A stretch of 64,000 nt of DNA. It comes from Planctomycetaceae bacterium (lineage in GTDB: Bacteria; Planctomycetota; Planctomycetia; Pirellulales; Pirellulaceae). Each line of letters starts with the position of its first letter. Within the stretch, counting starts at the first letter, position 1. Where the stretch lies: positions 53,377-117,376 of the forward strand of contig RECD01000148.1 of the NCBI GenBank assembly GCA_007694185.1, given 5' to 3'. The position numbers and the translations under genes are program-made. The notes under the pieces were generated by a model. The model ran no database searches. It saw nothing but the letters and a program-made list of their open reading frames with translations, and had not been told where the DNA came from. Shown here piece after piece: positions 9,001-21,000 of this stretch.

Positions 9001-12000
9001 GCGGCACGGTCGAGATCGCCCCGACCGCGTCGATGTCGGCACCCACCGGACCGGACAACGCCGTCCCCTGTCGCAGGTCGGTCAACCGCACGAAACTGAA
9101 GCGGTCCTGGGGTCCGAAGCCGAAGGCATCGATGTCGATCGTGTTGGTGATCCCGCCGACCACGCCGACGTCGAAGAACGTGACGCCGTCGCGACTGATT
9201 TCCACCCGGACCGATTCGATCTCGCCGACTTCGAACACCGCCAGGTCGGGCCGTGCGTCGCCGCTGCCGGTCAAGAAGTTTTCGGTGAAGGCGAGCGTCA
9301 GCACGCCACCCCGTCCCAAAGATGTGGTGAAATCACCGGTCAGCGGTTCGTCACCCCGGCCGACTAGCTGCGGCGGGCCGAGCGCCCGCTGCGGGTTGTT
9401 GAAGCCGGGCGAAACCCCCGGGCCGGGAGCAAAGCTGACGACCGCGTCGGCGAACGACAGTTCGCCAGCCGGGAACAGCACGCCCGAGAACTCTGCCGGT
9501 TCCGGGGCCGCGGCCGGCCGGATGAAGCCGCCGAAGACCGTGTTGTTGAGGATCTTATCGAAGCCGACCGGCGGGACGGTCAAGCCGTTGTTGGCCAACC
9601 CGATGATCTCGATCCCCGTCACGGTGTTGAACGCCAACACGTTGCTTTGGACCACCACCCCCGGGATCTGATTCAGCGTGTTCAGCGCAACCAGGTTGCG
9701 GGGATGGGTCAGCACCGTCGGCGTCTGGACGATCGCGTCCGGTCCCCGCGACGCCGAAGTCGCGTCGCGAGTGATTTGGATGCCCGCTTCGCTGTTGTAT
9801 GAAAACCGACTGTTTTCGATCAGGATCACGCCTTGGCCGGTGCGGTCGCGGTTCTGGTCGCCACGCAGTTCCGATCGGGTGACGTCGGACAGGACGCCGG
9901 CGAAATTCAGGACGATCACGTCGCCGAACAGATTCAGCCGGTTGTTGCCGCGGGTGTCGATCCCGTCGACCGCCACCGCGGCGACGTCGATCAGCCCACG
10001 AACGGTGGGGCTGTTGATCGCCTCGGCGATCGCGTCCGCCACTTCGATGCTACCGTCTCGTCCCGGCGGCAGCGTGCTCGCGGCGGGGAACGGGACGCGG
10101 ACCCGGCCATCTCGGACGCCGTCGCTGTTGCCATCGGCGTCGACCAAATCCATTTCGAACGTGATCGTGGTGACCCCGTCGGTCAGTTGGAAAGTCGCCC
10201 CATCGATCACTTGGCCGGCGGGCAAGGCCGTGATCGCGACGCCTTCGGCCAAGCGGGCGTTCGTATCAAACCCGCGGAACGATTCCGTCGTCAGGCTGTT
10301 CAGGTACTCGCTCGCGTCGCGGATCTCGAGTTGGTAACTGCCCGTCGTCGGCCGCGCGGTGACGCCCGGCGCCGGGTTCGGGTCGGCGATGAAATCGGCG
10401 ACGCCGGTCGCGTTGAAGGCCATCTCGCCCCGTTCCGCGAAACCGATGATGAAGTCGTCGACGTAGACGCCTTCGAAGGCGTTGGCCCGAGCCATTTGGA
10501 CCCCGTTGTTGCCGAAACGATCGCCCGTCGCGAGGCCGGTCCGAGCAAACGGTCCGATTTCCTGAATGGTCAGTCCGGTCAACGTGATCTGGTTGTTGAC
10601 GATCGGGTAGGCAGACAGGACCCCGCGGGAGAACCGATTCGCGATCGCCCGTTGGATTTCCAAGGCGACCTCGACCGAGGACATCGAGGCGTCCAGCACG
10701 ACCGGGAGGCCCATCGCCACGCCCGGTTGCCCGGTGACGCCGACCAAGCCGTCGGGGCCGGTCGCAGCCGACACGCCGCCGGTCAAGTTCAGCCGGACGC
10801 CGGTCTGGATCACCCGCAAGTCGGCGGTCACTTCGACCTCCGCCGTGTAGTTGCCGGCGACACCGGGCGTGCCGGTTCCGGCAACCCCGGGGTTGTAATC
10901 GATGTTCGCACCGCTGCTGAACCCGATCACGACGCTGCGAGCGGTGTCGGTCGTGAAGAGGGCTTCGCCGGTGCCATCGGCCAATTCGTTCCCAGCCAGA
11001 TCGAAGATCCGCACGTTGGGCAGGAACGGCACCGTACCCGCGGTCATCCCGGCTCGCAGGGTCGCCCCGGCGGGCAGGTCGATCCGGAACAGGTCGACGT
11101 CCAAGGCGGTGTTGAGCATGCCACCGCCGCTGAACAACACGTCACCGTTGACGCGCGGCAGCCGCGCGGCGGTCGACAATTCGTCATTGCCGCTGACGTT
11201 GAAGTTGAACGGCACGATTTGGGTCGGCAGCCCGTTGGTCCGGATCGCTTCGGCCAAACGGCCCGCGATCGTTTCGGCCGTCAGCGTCGCCACCGGCCCG
11301 TCACCGGTTTGCAGCAGCGGCACGTTGACCTCGTCCGGTCCGACACTGCGAGTGCCGTCATTGAGCACGTAGGTCACGCCGCCGACGTCAACCGTCACGC
11401 GGTGCAGCGGGTCGGCCGGGGCCAAGGCGTAGTAGGCCGCGATCTGCGAACCGGCCGGGGTCAGCAGCGTCGCGCCCAGATCGATTTCGAAGGTCTGGCC
11501 CCCGACGACGAACCTGGCCCCGTCGACCAACTGGTCGGCGGACACGACCCGTAGCCCTGGCGAACCGTCCGAGAACGAGCCGCTGGTGCTGAATTCCAAC
11601 CGTAGCCGCAGGTTCTCCTGGCCGGCGAAATCGGACAACGAAATGCGTGCCTGACGCCAGGTTTCCGTGTTGTCGAACAGTGGCTGGACCTGGATCGAAC
11701 CGTCCGGCGAATAGGTCGACCTGAGCAACGGGTTGGCCGACAACCCCGGGTTGTCGAACTCGTCGGAGTAGCCCGGCAGTGTGGAAGTCGCCAAGTTGTT
11801 GGTGGCCAACTGGTAGCTGACCCCTCGCTCGTCGACGACGAACACGCGGAACGCGTCCTGGTCGCGACCGAACGTCCCCAGGTTGTCCGATTCGATCAAC
11901 CCGTCGACGCCGTCGGTCTCCAGGAAGTAGTTGAAGTACAGCGTCGGCAGGTCGGCCGAGGAATACCCCGCCAGGCTGAACGGCAAGCTTTCCAAAGCCC

Positions 12001-15000
12001 CCTTCGCGCCGCCGGGGAAGTTGTAGGTGCCCTCGACCGGTTGGCCGTCTTGCCGCGGGACGGCGAACGGCGATTGATCAGGGTTGATCGGGATACGTGG
12101 GTCGAGCGGTTCGGCCCCGAAGTAGAAACTGCTGCCGCCGGGGACCCGCGTCGGGGTCTCGGAGACGTCGTTGTACCGCACCCCGATCCCGTGGCCCTCG
12201 TCTAAAGCCCGCCGTCCGGTGACGTGCCAGAGGTTGAAGTCGAGCGTGCTGAGGTCGATCCCGGAGACCCCGCCCGCGATCTGGACACTGGTGGCGCCGC
12301 CGGCGAAGACCGGCTGCAGCCGTCCGAGCGTGTCGAACGCGTACAGGCGAGTCCCTGTCGGACCGCTCGCCGAGCCGAACAGCAGCGGGTTCCCGGCGGC
12401 ATCGAGCAAGCCGGGGACGTTCGTCGGTCCGGTCGTCAATCCGGAGAAGTTCAACCCCACCAGGTCGGTGGCCGTCGAGATGTACGTGCCGATCTGGCCG
12501 GGCACCGCGGCGAAGGAATTCCCGATCAACGGGTTGCCGACCGCATACAAACCGCCGGCCGTCGAGACCGCGTAGAGCGTCTGGCCGACCATCGAGATGC
12601 CGGTGACCGTGCCCCCGGGCGGTACGCCCGCGACGGTGAAGTTGGCGGCCACCGTGTTGTTGCCGGCGTTCAACAGGGCGTTCTCGAACACCAGGGTGTT
12701 GCCGTTGACGGTCACGCCGATGCCGGCCGCTTGCAGCGTCGGGTTCGTGTTGACGACCTGCGCGATCCGCTCGGCGATCGTCCCGGCCGTGTCGCCAGCC
12801 AAGAATCGCACCGCCACGTTGCCGCTCGCGACACCCGTCGTGCCGACCTGTTGGGCGACGTTGATCGCCGACAAGTTGGTGATGTTGACGACCGTCACGT
12901 TTCGCCAGTTGACCCGATTGCCGCCGACGGAGCCGCCCGTCGCCGCGGCGATCGCTTCCGCCAATTCGGCACCGGTGAAGTTTTCGCGGATCGGGATCAG
13001 CACCACGTTGGGATCGGTCGAACCGGCGGCACCGACGACCGACAGCCCCGAGCCGAACACCATCGGCGGGGCGGTGGTCGAATCGCCTACCAGGTCGACA
13101 CGGCCTTGGCCGGGCGTAGCAAAGCCTTGCGCGGCCATCCCCGCGTTGTTGATCGCGGCCGCCAAGGCTGCCGCCAACTGGATGTTGGTCTGGCCGGGAA
13201 TGTAATCGACGCTGACCGCGGCCGGGTTGTTGAGGACGCCGTTCGAATTGAACTCAAAGACCCGCATCACGCCGTTGGCGTCGGTGATGCGGACGTTGGC
13301 CCCGTCGACGATCTGGGCCGCGTTGATCACGATCACGGGGCCGGAATCGAGTTCATAAACGGTCGTCACGCCGCTGTCGGTGAGCGAGAACCGAACGGGC
13401 TGCGTGCCGAATAATTCACGAGCGAAATTGCCCGCCACCGGATCGGTGTTGAACTCGAGCATCGGGCCCGAGTCCATTTCCAGCCGGAACGATTGCAGCC
13501 CGCTTTGCAGCGTGATCACGCTGCCGTCCTGGATCAACGGGGTCGTCGTGCCGTTCGGGTTGACGCGAACCGCCGCCGGGACGACCAACTGGTTGCTGAC
13601 CGCCTGCCGCGGCGTGCCGTCCGGATTGAATCCCGGTCCGGTTTCGATGTAACCCCGTTCGACGACCTGGGTCCCGGCCCCCAAGGCTCGCGCCTCATTG
13701 ACCCGGTTCGCCCGCGGAAGGCTGGTGAACTGGCCAGTCTGGGGCTCGAAGCGGTAAATGATGTTCTGCGAGTAGGCGTTCGCAGCGGGGGTCAACTGGG
13801 CACGCTGGAACGGACGATTTCCGACGACCAACCCGTTGAAGTTGTCGACAAAGGTCATCGCCTGGACGTTGAACCCGTCGTCGCTGTCCTCGACGATGAA
13901 CGGCGGCTGGCCGGCTTGCCCGGCATTCGGGTTGGGGATCAGGTGGAACGTCTGCATGCCCGACAAACCGAGGTTCGTCAGCGCCCCGGTTTCGCTGCTG
14001 ATCCGGAAGTAATTGTAGGAGACGTCGCCGTCGTCAGCCCCGTTCGCCCCGTTCACGCTGTACGCGAACAGTTCGCCGTTGGGCAGGAACGCCATGTCGA
14101 GGAAACTGACCTCAGGCTCGTTCAAGGCGCCGTAATTTTGACCCGTGAACGGGTTCAGCAACCGCACGGTGCCGCCACCGGTGATCGAGTACATCACCAG
14201 GTCGCGAAGTTCCAGCGGCACGACGGCCGCTTGGGGATCGAACAGCCGCGGCATCATCGGGGCCACGGCGCCGCTGATCTGCGGGTCGCCGATGCGATCT
14301 TCGACGATCCGGATGATCGCGTCGATCGGTTCCAGCCGCAGCAGCGGGTTGGTCGGGCTGACGAGCGAGAACTGATCGAGCTGCGCGGGGATTTGGCTCT
14401 GGTTCGAAATCGCGACGAAGTACCGGCCTTCGGGCAATTCGGCCACGCCGATGTAAGGATCGAGCGAGCCGGCCGAGCCGCGGTTCAGGTCGGTGTTGTC
14501 GGCACCCGAGACGCCGGTCGGTTGGTCGTCGGCGACGTTGCTGTCCGTCCCCCGCAAGACCAATTGGCCCGCTTCGTTGAAGACGTGGATCGCCAAATCG
14601 CCACGGGCGAAACCGTCCGCGTAATCGAGGTCGAAGATCGTCGCCAAGAACATGCTGGCGTCGTCGCGCGTCAGATTTTCATAGCGGATATCGAATCGGT
14701 ACCAATCGACGTCATCGACAGCATCGATGAAGCCGGCGACCGTCTTGGACAGCCGGTTGCTGTTCAGCGGTCCGGACGCGTCGTCCGATTGAAGGTTGAT
14801 GCCGACTTCGAACAGCCCCAGCGGCTGGGCGTCGGCGATCGTGTTGTTCGGGCCGGTCGTCTCGGAGACGTCACCCACCAACGGGCCGTTGATCGGCCCG
14901 CCGACAACCTGGACGCCATGCGTCGCGAATCGCACGTCGGCAAACCGGATCTGCGTCCCGGGGGTCTCGTCGGCTTCGCGCAACCGAACCTGCAACTGGT

Positions 15001-18000
15001 AGCTGCCCGAGGTCAAACCGCCACGGACCGCACCCGGATCGAGCAGCCGCGAACGGTCGCTGCCGACCACGTTGCTGCTCCGCACCCGAACGTGATAGAG
15101 GTTTCGCTGGCCCGCCAATCCGGGCAGGATCACCCGCATGCCGGGGTCGTTCGGGTTGACGGAGAAATCGTCTTGGTATGCCGAGGTCGGCGAACCGGCG
15201 GGGATCGGCAGCACGTTCAGCGAACGGGCATTGGCGGGATCGAACGACGATCCGGCCGGCGTCAAACGCTGCATGTCGCCGCGGGATTCCAACAGCGAGC
15301 TGTCGGACAAGACGAGCGTCATGCCGTTGGTGTCGATCAGTTCCAGCACCAGGTTCGTCCCCAGCGACGTCCGGTCGATGTCCAGCCAGACCTGCGTGCC
15401 GGCTTCGCCGATGAACGAGAAGACGTCGACGTCGTCGTTGGTCAGGATCGTCCCCTCGACGATGAACCCCAGCCGACGGTTTTCGTCTCCCGCTTCCTCG
15501 CCCGAAGCCAATTCGCCCAGGAATTGCGACTGGCTGGGGACCGAGTTCGCATCGGATCGCGAGTTTGTCCGCGATTCGGTCTCGGTCGTGATCAGCACGT
15601 TGCGGTCACCGGCCGCTTCGCGGACCAGAATCCCGTTCCAACTGCCCGGCCGCGGGCCCGAGGCGTTGGGGTCTTCGGGCAGCAGTTCCAGGAAGCTGGT
15701 GATCCGGGCCTGGGTCGCCGTCGGGTCGGTGTTCCAAGCGAACGCCGTGGTCACGTCCTCGGGGCCGAAGAACGTACCCAAAGAAAAGTCGGCTTGGGCC
15801 GGCAGGTTCGCCAGGTTGATGTCGCCGTCGATCGAGAAGGTCTGGGTGCCGTTGGCGACCGCGCCAAGCAACAGCGGGAACGAATCGGCGGCCCAGCCGG
15901 TATAGGTCGCACCGGCCAAGTTGAACCCGTCGGGGACGTAGAACCCGCCATGTGAAAAGCCGATCCGTCGGTTGTTGTCGACGGTGAACACCCGGAAGTC
16001 CGGCGTCCCCGGCGTGCCGACGGTGTACAGGATGTTGTCGGTCAGCACCGGCACGTCCTGGTCGAGATAACTGACCACCTGGATGTCACCCAACGGGTTG
16101 CCGTCGAGCGATTCCAGTTGCAGGTTGGAGAACAGTTGCGGGACGCCGTCCAAGAAAAAGCTGGTGGCGATCCACTGCACGTCGCCGTTGGGCCCCGCGA
16201 AAATCCCGCGGCTTTCGACGGTGTCGGCGGCGATCAGCGTCGGCTGTTGCGTGATCTGGGTAAGCGCCAACAGTTCCGGCCCTGTCGCCGTGGTGACGAA
16301 GGTCGAGTACTGGAAAATGTAATCCTGCGCGACCAGCACGCCGGTGCCGTCCCGCAGCGTCACGCCGCTGACCAGCACCTCGTTGCCCGTGCCGATCAAC
16401 GCCTCAAAGAAGCCCGGGACGTCGCGCGGGACGTTGTTGTCAATCAGATTGCCACGATCGACCTGGGGGATGGTCGGCAGGGTGGTCTCGAATTCGCCCG
16501 AATTGTTCGTATTCGTTTGCGGCAACCCGGAGGGGGTGAAGCCGGCCCCGATGGAATCGTCGGCGAGCGCCGTCAGGACCACCGGAAAATCAGCGTGCCC
16601 GACGACTTGCAGCGAACCGCCGATCCGGTCGGCGATGTCGACGAATTGCTCCGCCGCAGACGTCAAACTGCCTCCGACCACGATCCCGGCGACCCGGGCC
16701 GGGATCGCCGGCGTGGTCCCGGTCGCCGGCACGGCGTTCGTGTTGCCGAACTTGACGACCAATGAACCGCGGTTGTCGCTGGCCAGTCGCAGGCCGCCGT
16801 AGACGTGTTGGTTGGGGACTTCGATCGTATCGCGGACGATGTGTACGATGTCGACATCGTCCCAAACGACTTCCGTGGCCACCTGGCCGCCGCGGATTTC
16901 CATGCCGTTGAGCGAGTTGTTTTCCAAGCGGTTGCCCGAGACCAACGGGCCGCTGTTGCCGGTCGAGATCACCGCGTCGCGCATCCCGGTCGCCCGACCC
17001 GGGTCGGCAACCTCGTGCCAAACGAAGCTGTTGACGTCGAAGGTCAAGGCCGGCCCGTCGCTGTCGACGATCGTATTGTTGACGACGATCGGCTGCGCCC
17101 CACGGACGAACAGGCCGCCCGAGGCGTTTTCGCCACGACCGGCGCGATCCAACTGGTTGCCGTCGATGAACCCGCGGCCGTCGGCGTTGAGTTCCATGCG
17201 GCTGTTGGCCAACCGCAATTGCCCCTGATGGACTTCGATCGCGTTGAACGAGGCGAAGCCGCCGGGAATCCGGGTCGTCCCGCCACCGCCCGCGATGACC
17301 GCATGGTCCAGCGACGCGGAGGACGTGTGCCCGATGTAAAGCCCGCCCCAATCCCCGGGTAAAATCTCGGTCGTCTGACTGACGCTATTCGTCTCGAACG
17401 TCCCGCCGGCGCCGTAGCGGCGGTCCTGCAAACTGGTAAAGACGACCGGGGCATCGGCCGTCCCTTCCGCGATCAGGTCGGCGCCGAAGGTGACGTCGAT
17501 ACGGGCCCCGCCGAGTTTGACCACGGTCCCGGGGTCGATCGCCAACCGGGCGTCGGGCCGGGCATTGATCCGCAAAACCTGCGGCGGCAAGGCGACGGTG
17601 CCCGTGGCCGCACGGTCGACGTAGGTCACGTTCGTGGCGTTCAGCGTGGCGACCAACCGGAACGTGCCGGGCTGGCCGTCGGCATCGAGCGTCGCGCGAT
17701 ACAGCCGCCGGGCGGTGAACCCGCTCCCCGCAGCCGCGGTCGGCAACTGGGTCAGCCGAATTTCACCGGCTTGGGTCAACACCACCGGCAGGGTCGTCGT
17801 GCTGGCATCACTTTCGGTCGTCGGCGAGGAGAACGTCAGCCGATAGACGTACTCGCCAGCCGGAACCTCGCCGATCCCCGTCGCCGCTGCCGCCTGCACG
17901 CCTAGCATCGAAGGCGCTTGGGCCGGGGCGATCCCGCCGCCGGGATTCCCCTGGACGACCAGGTTTTCCGCTAACACGTGAACGATGTCGGTATCGTCGA

Positions 18001-21000
18001 ACCGAGCCGACGTGGTCAGCGGCTGCAGGGTGTCGCCGGTGCGAGTCGTGATCCGGATGAACAGGCCGTTGATCGAGTTGTCGACGATCCGGTTGCCATG
18101 GATGTCCGGGCCGACCCGCGAAATCACTGGCGTGAAAGCCCCCGCCTGCTGGAACGCCGCCTCGTCGAAACGGGTTTCGCGGAAGGTGTCCGGGGTCGCC
18201 GCGATCGCCGCGTCGGCGCTGCGGGTGATCACGCTGTTCGTGACCGTCGCACGGGTCAACGCCATGTCGATCGGCGATACGATCACCTGCCGGCCGTCGA
18301 CGCTCACCTGGCCCCCGCCGTAGCGGAGGTCGGCGAATTGGATGTGATTCAGGAACACCCCTTCGTTCTCGCGGTTGCGACGGGCGCTATCGGAGAAATC
18401 GATGTCGCTCCGCAAATCGATCCCGCCCCAATCCCCCGGACGGGGCTGGGGGAGGGTGCCGGTGACGTTGCCACGTCCGGCCGAAGTGTCGTTGTAGCTG
18501 GTGATGATCACGCTGCCGGGGATCGGTTCTCCGACCGCGTCGCGGGCGACCAAACCGTCGGCACCGATCAGCACCGGGGTGCCGAGAATCTGGATCGCCG
18601 AGTCGCTACGATCGACCGACGGGGTCGTGCTGCCGACCCCGATCCGGGCCTGACGCATCTTGATCACGACGCCGGCGTCGATCACCAACCGCACGCCGCG
18701 GGGGACGTTGAGTGACGTGCCGTCCGGCAACGGGTTCCCGGTCGGGCTGAACCCGATCTGGTAGCTGAAGTTGTCTTCGGGGGTTTCGACTTTGCCGTCC
18801 GCACCGCCGTTGGCGACCATCCGGATCGTCGTCCCGGGGGTCGCCTGCGCGATCGCGGAATTGAGATTTCGGAAGGGCTGGGCCAACGTGCCGTTGCCCT
18901 GGCTGGTCGCCGCCTTGTCGACGTACAGCGTGTTGCTCTGGTCCGCCGGCACGAACCAGAAATCGTAAACGCCGCCAGGAGTCCCGTCGTTGTTGCCGTC
19001 CAACTCGACACCGGTGGCGTCGGTCAGCCGCTGATTCGCCGCGGCCTGGGGCGTGACCTGAGTCGTGATCCGCAGTTCGTAAGCCCCTTCACTGCGGCCA
19101 CCCAACCCGCTGCCGGGAATGTTCGGGTCGTAGCGGTCGTTGCCCGAGGCGCTGACGCCGACCATGTACTCGCCTGCCCGCAGGTCGAGTTCGATCAGCG
19201 AATCGTTGCTGAAGTAGTCGTCGTTTTGAGCGATCTCGACAAACGCGCCCGTCCGCACGTCCTTCTGGTACAGCCGCAGGTGGGTGTCGAGCATGCTGGC
19301 GTTGGGCAGGCGCTCGGCGAAGGTCTGGATCGAGACTTTCGAGGCCACCGTCAACTGGAACCGATAGAGGTCGATGTCCGTGCTGTCGGGGCGATAGAGG
19401 AACTGGCCGTTGACGATGTCCGAGACGCTCGGGTAGGTCGGCTCGTTGCTCGTCCCGGGGTTGAAAATGAAGTCGCTGCTCTGCGTCACCGGTTGCGGCA
19501 AGCTGTCGGCGAAGCCGAACCCGATCACCTGGCCGATCGCCAACATCGCGCCGCGAAAGAACGGGCCGCCGAACTGATCGTCGGTCGATTGTTGGAAATC
19601 TTGGAAGTCCAACACCACCAAGTCGTTCAGCCCGTTGCCGGTCCGATCTCGGGTCGCAATCGCCAGCCCGCCGGGGCCGCTGGTCGTCAACGGGTTGGCG
19701 CCGTACAGGTCGCCGACGGCGATCGAGAAGAAGGCGTCCTGGGTCGGCCCGCCAGTGACCTCGACGAATTGGATCCCCAGGTACTCGCTGAACAGCGACA
19801 GCACCTCGCGGACCCGCTGCCGCTGCTGCGCGGTGATCAGGTTGAAGTACGTCTTGCTGTCGTCGATCCCCGCCAGACTCGGGTCGTCCCCGCGGAAGGT
19901 CGACGGGAAGTTGTACTGGATCGTCGTGATCCCGTTGACGTCATCCGCCCCTTGGCGAAAGAAGTCGAGCGGCACGGGGCGGTCGAGCCGCGAGGGGTCC
20001 TCGGGACGGATCTGACGAACCCCTTGCGCGTCGGGCCCGCCGGGGAATTGCAAGCCGAAATCGGTCGTGTTGCGAACCTCGCTTTCCAGCCGGATCGCCT
20101 GGAAGCCGCTGGAGTTCGGTGTGCCCAAGTTGGGCAAGGCGAATGCCGTGGCGAACGAGTCGCCCGGCTCGGTATTGACCTGCACCGTCGTCGGCGGCGT
20201 CGTCGGCACCGTTTGGGCATCGCCGATCCGCAGCCGCGCCGCACCCGTCAGGAAGCCGCCGGCCGGGTTGGGCAACCTGGCCAACGGGCCGTCGAAGACC
20301 AACCGGGCGATGTTGGTGGCCTGGTTGTAGGTCACGCTCGTCGGCAGAACCGTCACATCGTCCAGGGTCGAGGCCGTGTCTTTGGTAAAAATGAGCTGAT
20401 AAAAGTTGCGGTTCACGACCGTGTTCAGGTTCATTCGCTCGCTGAAGTGAACCTCGATCACGCCGACTTCCGGGCTCAGGCTGTTGCCGGTCCCCCGCCG
20501 AATCGGCTCCGGGACGACCGCCGCCACCCGGGGCCCCAAATTGAGGCTGAATTGCTTGCCGAAATTCACGCCGTCGTTGAACGGTTCGCCCAACACGTTC
20601 GCCAAAACGGTCGGCCCGTTGCCGAAAATGTCGATCTGGTATTTGTCGTCAGGCAGGCTATCGGCAAAACGGAACACGACCTCGTTGGGCGAATCACCCA
20701 GACCGATGTAGCCCGGTTCCACCAAGATGTCGTTGGCGCCCGTCAACAGCAGCGTTTGCGCGAAACCGGGACGATTGCCGAGGATCGTCGCAGGCGAGCC
20801 CGCCTCTTGGACGGCAAAGACCAACTGCGAGGCGTCCGGGTTCGTGTTGATCGCGTCGATCAATTGGGCGGTCGTCGTCTGGAATCCGGGGGTGCTGTTG
20901 ATCCGCACCGTCACCTGATTGCCGCTGACCAGGATCAACGGGTTGGCCGGACCGCCGGCGTTGACCCGCTCCAGCACCAGCCGCGTCGCCCGGCCTTCGG

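Noticed and set aside
13493..15955. Long plus-strand open frames opposite the giant gene, up to 820 codons, and similar ones at 330-3173, 8453-11554 and 19226-21166
   Set aside because: They are Arg-, Asp- and Gly-rich, lack motifs and run antisense to a well-supported protein; they arise from GC-rich codon use.
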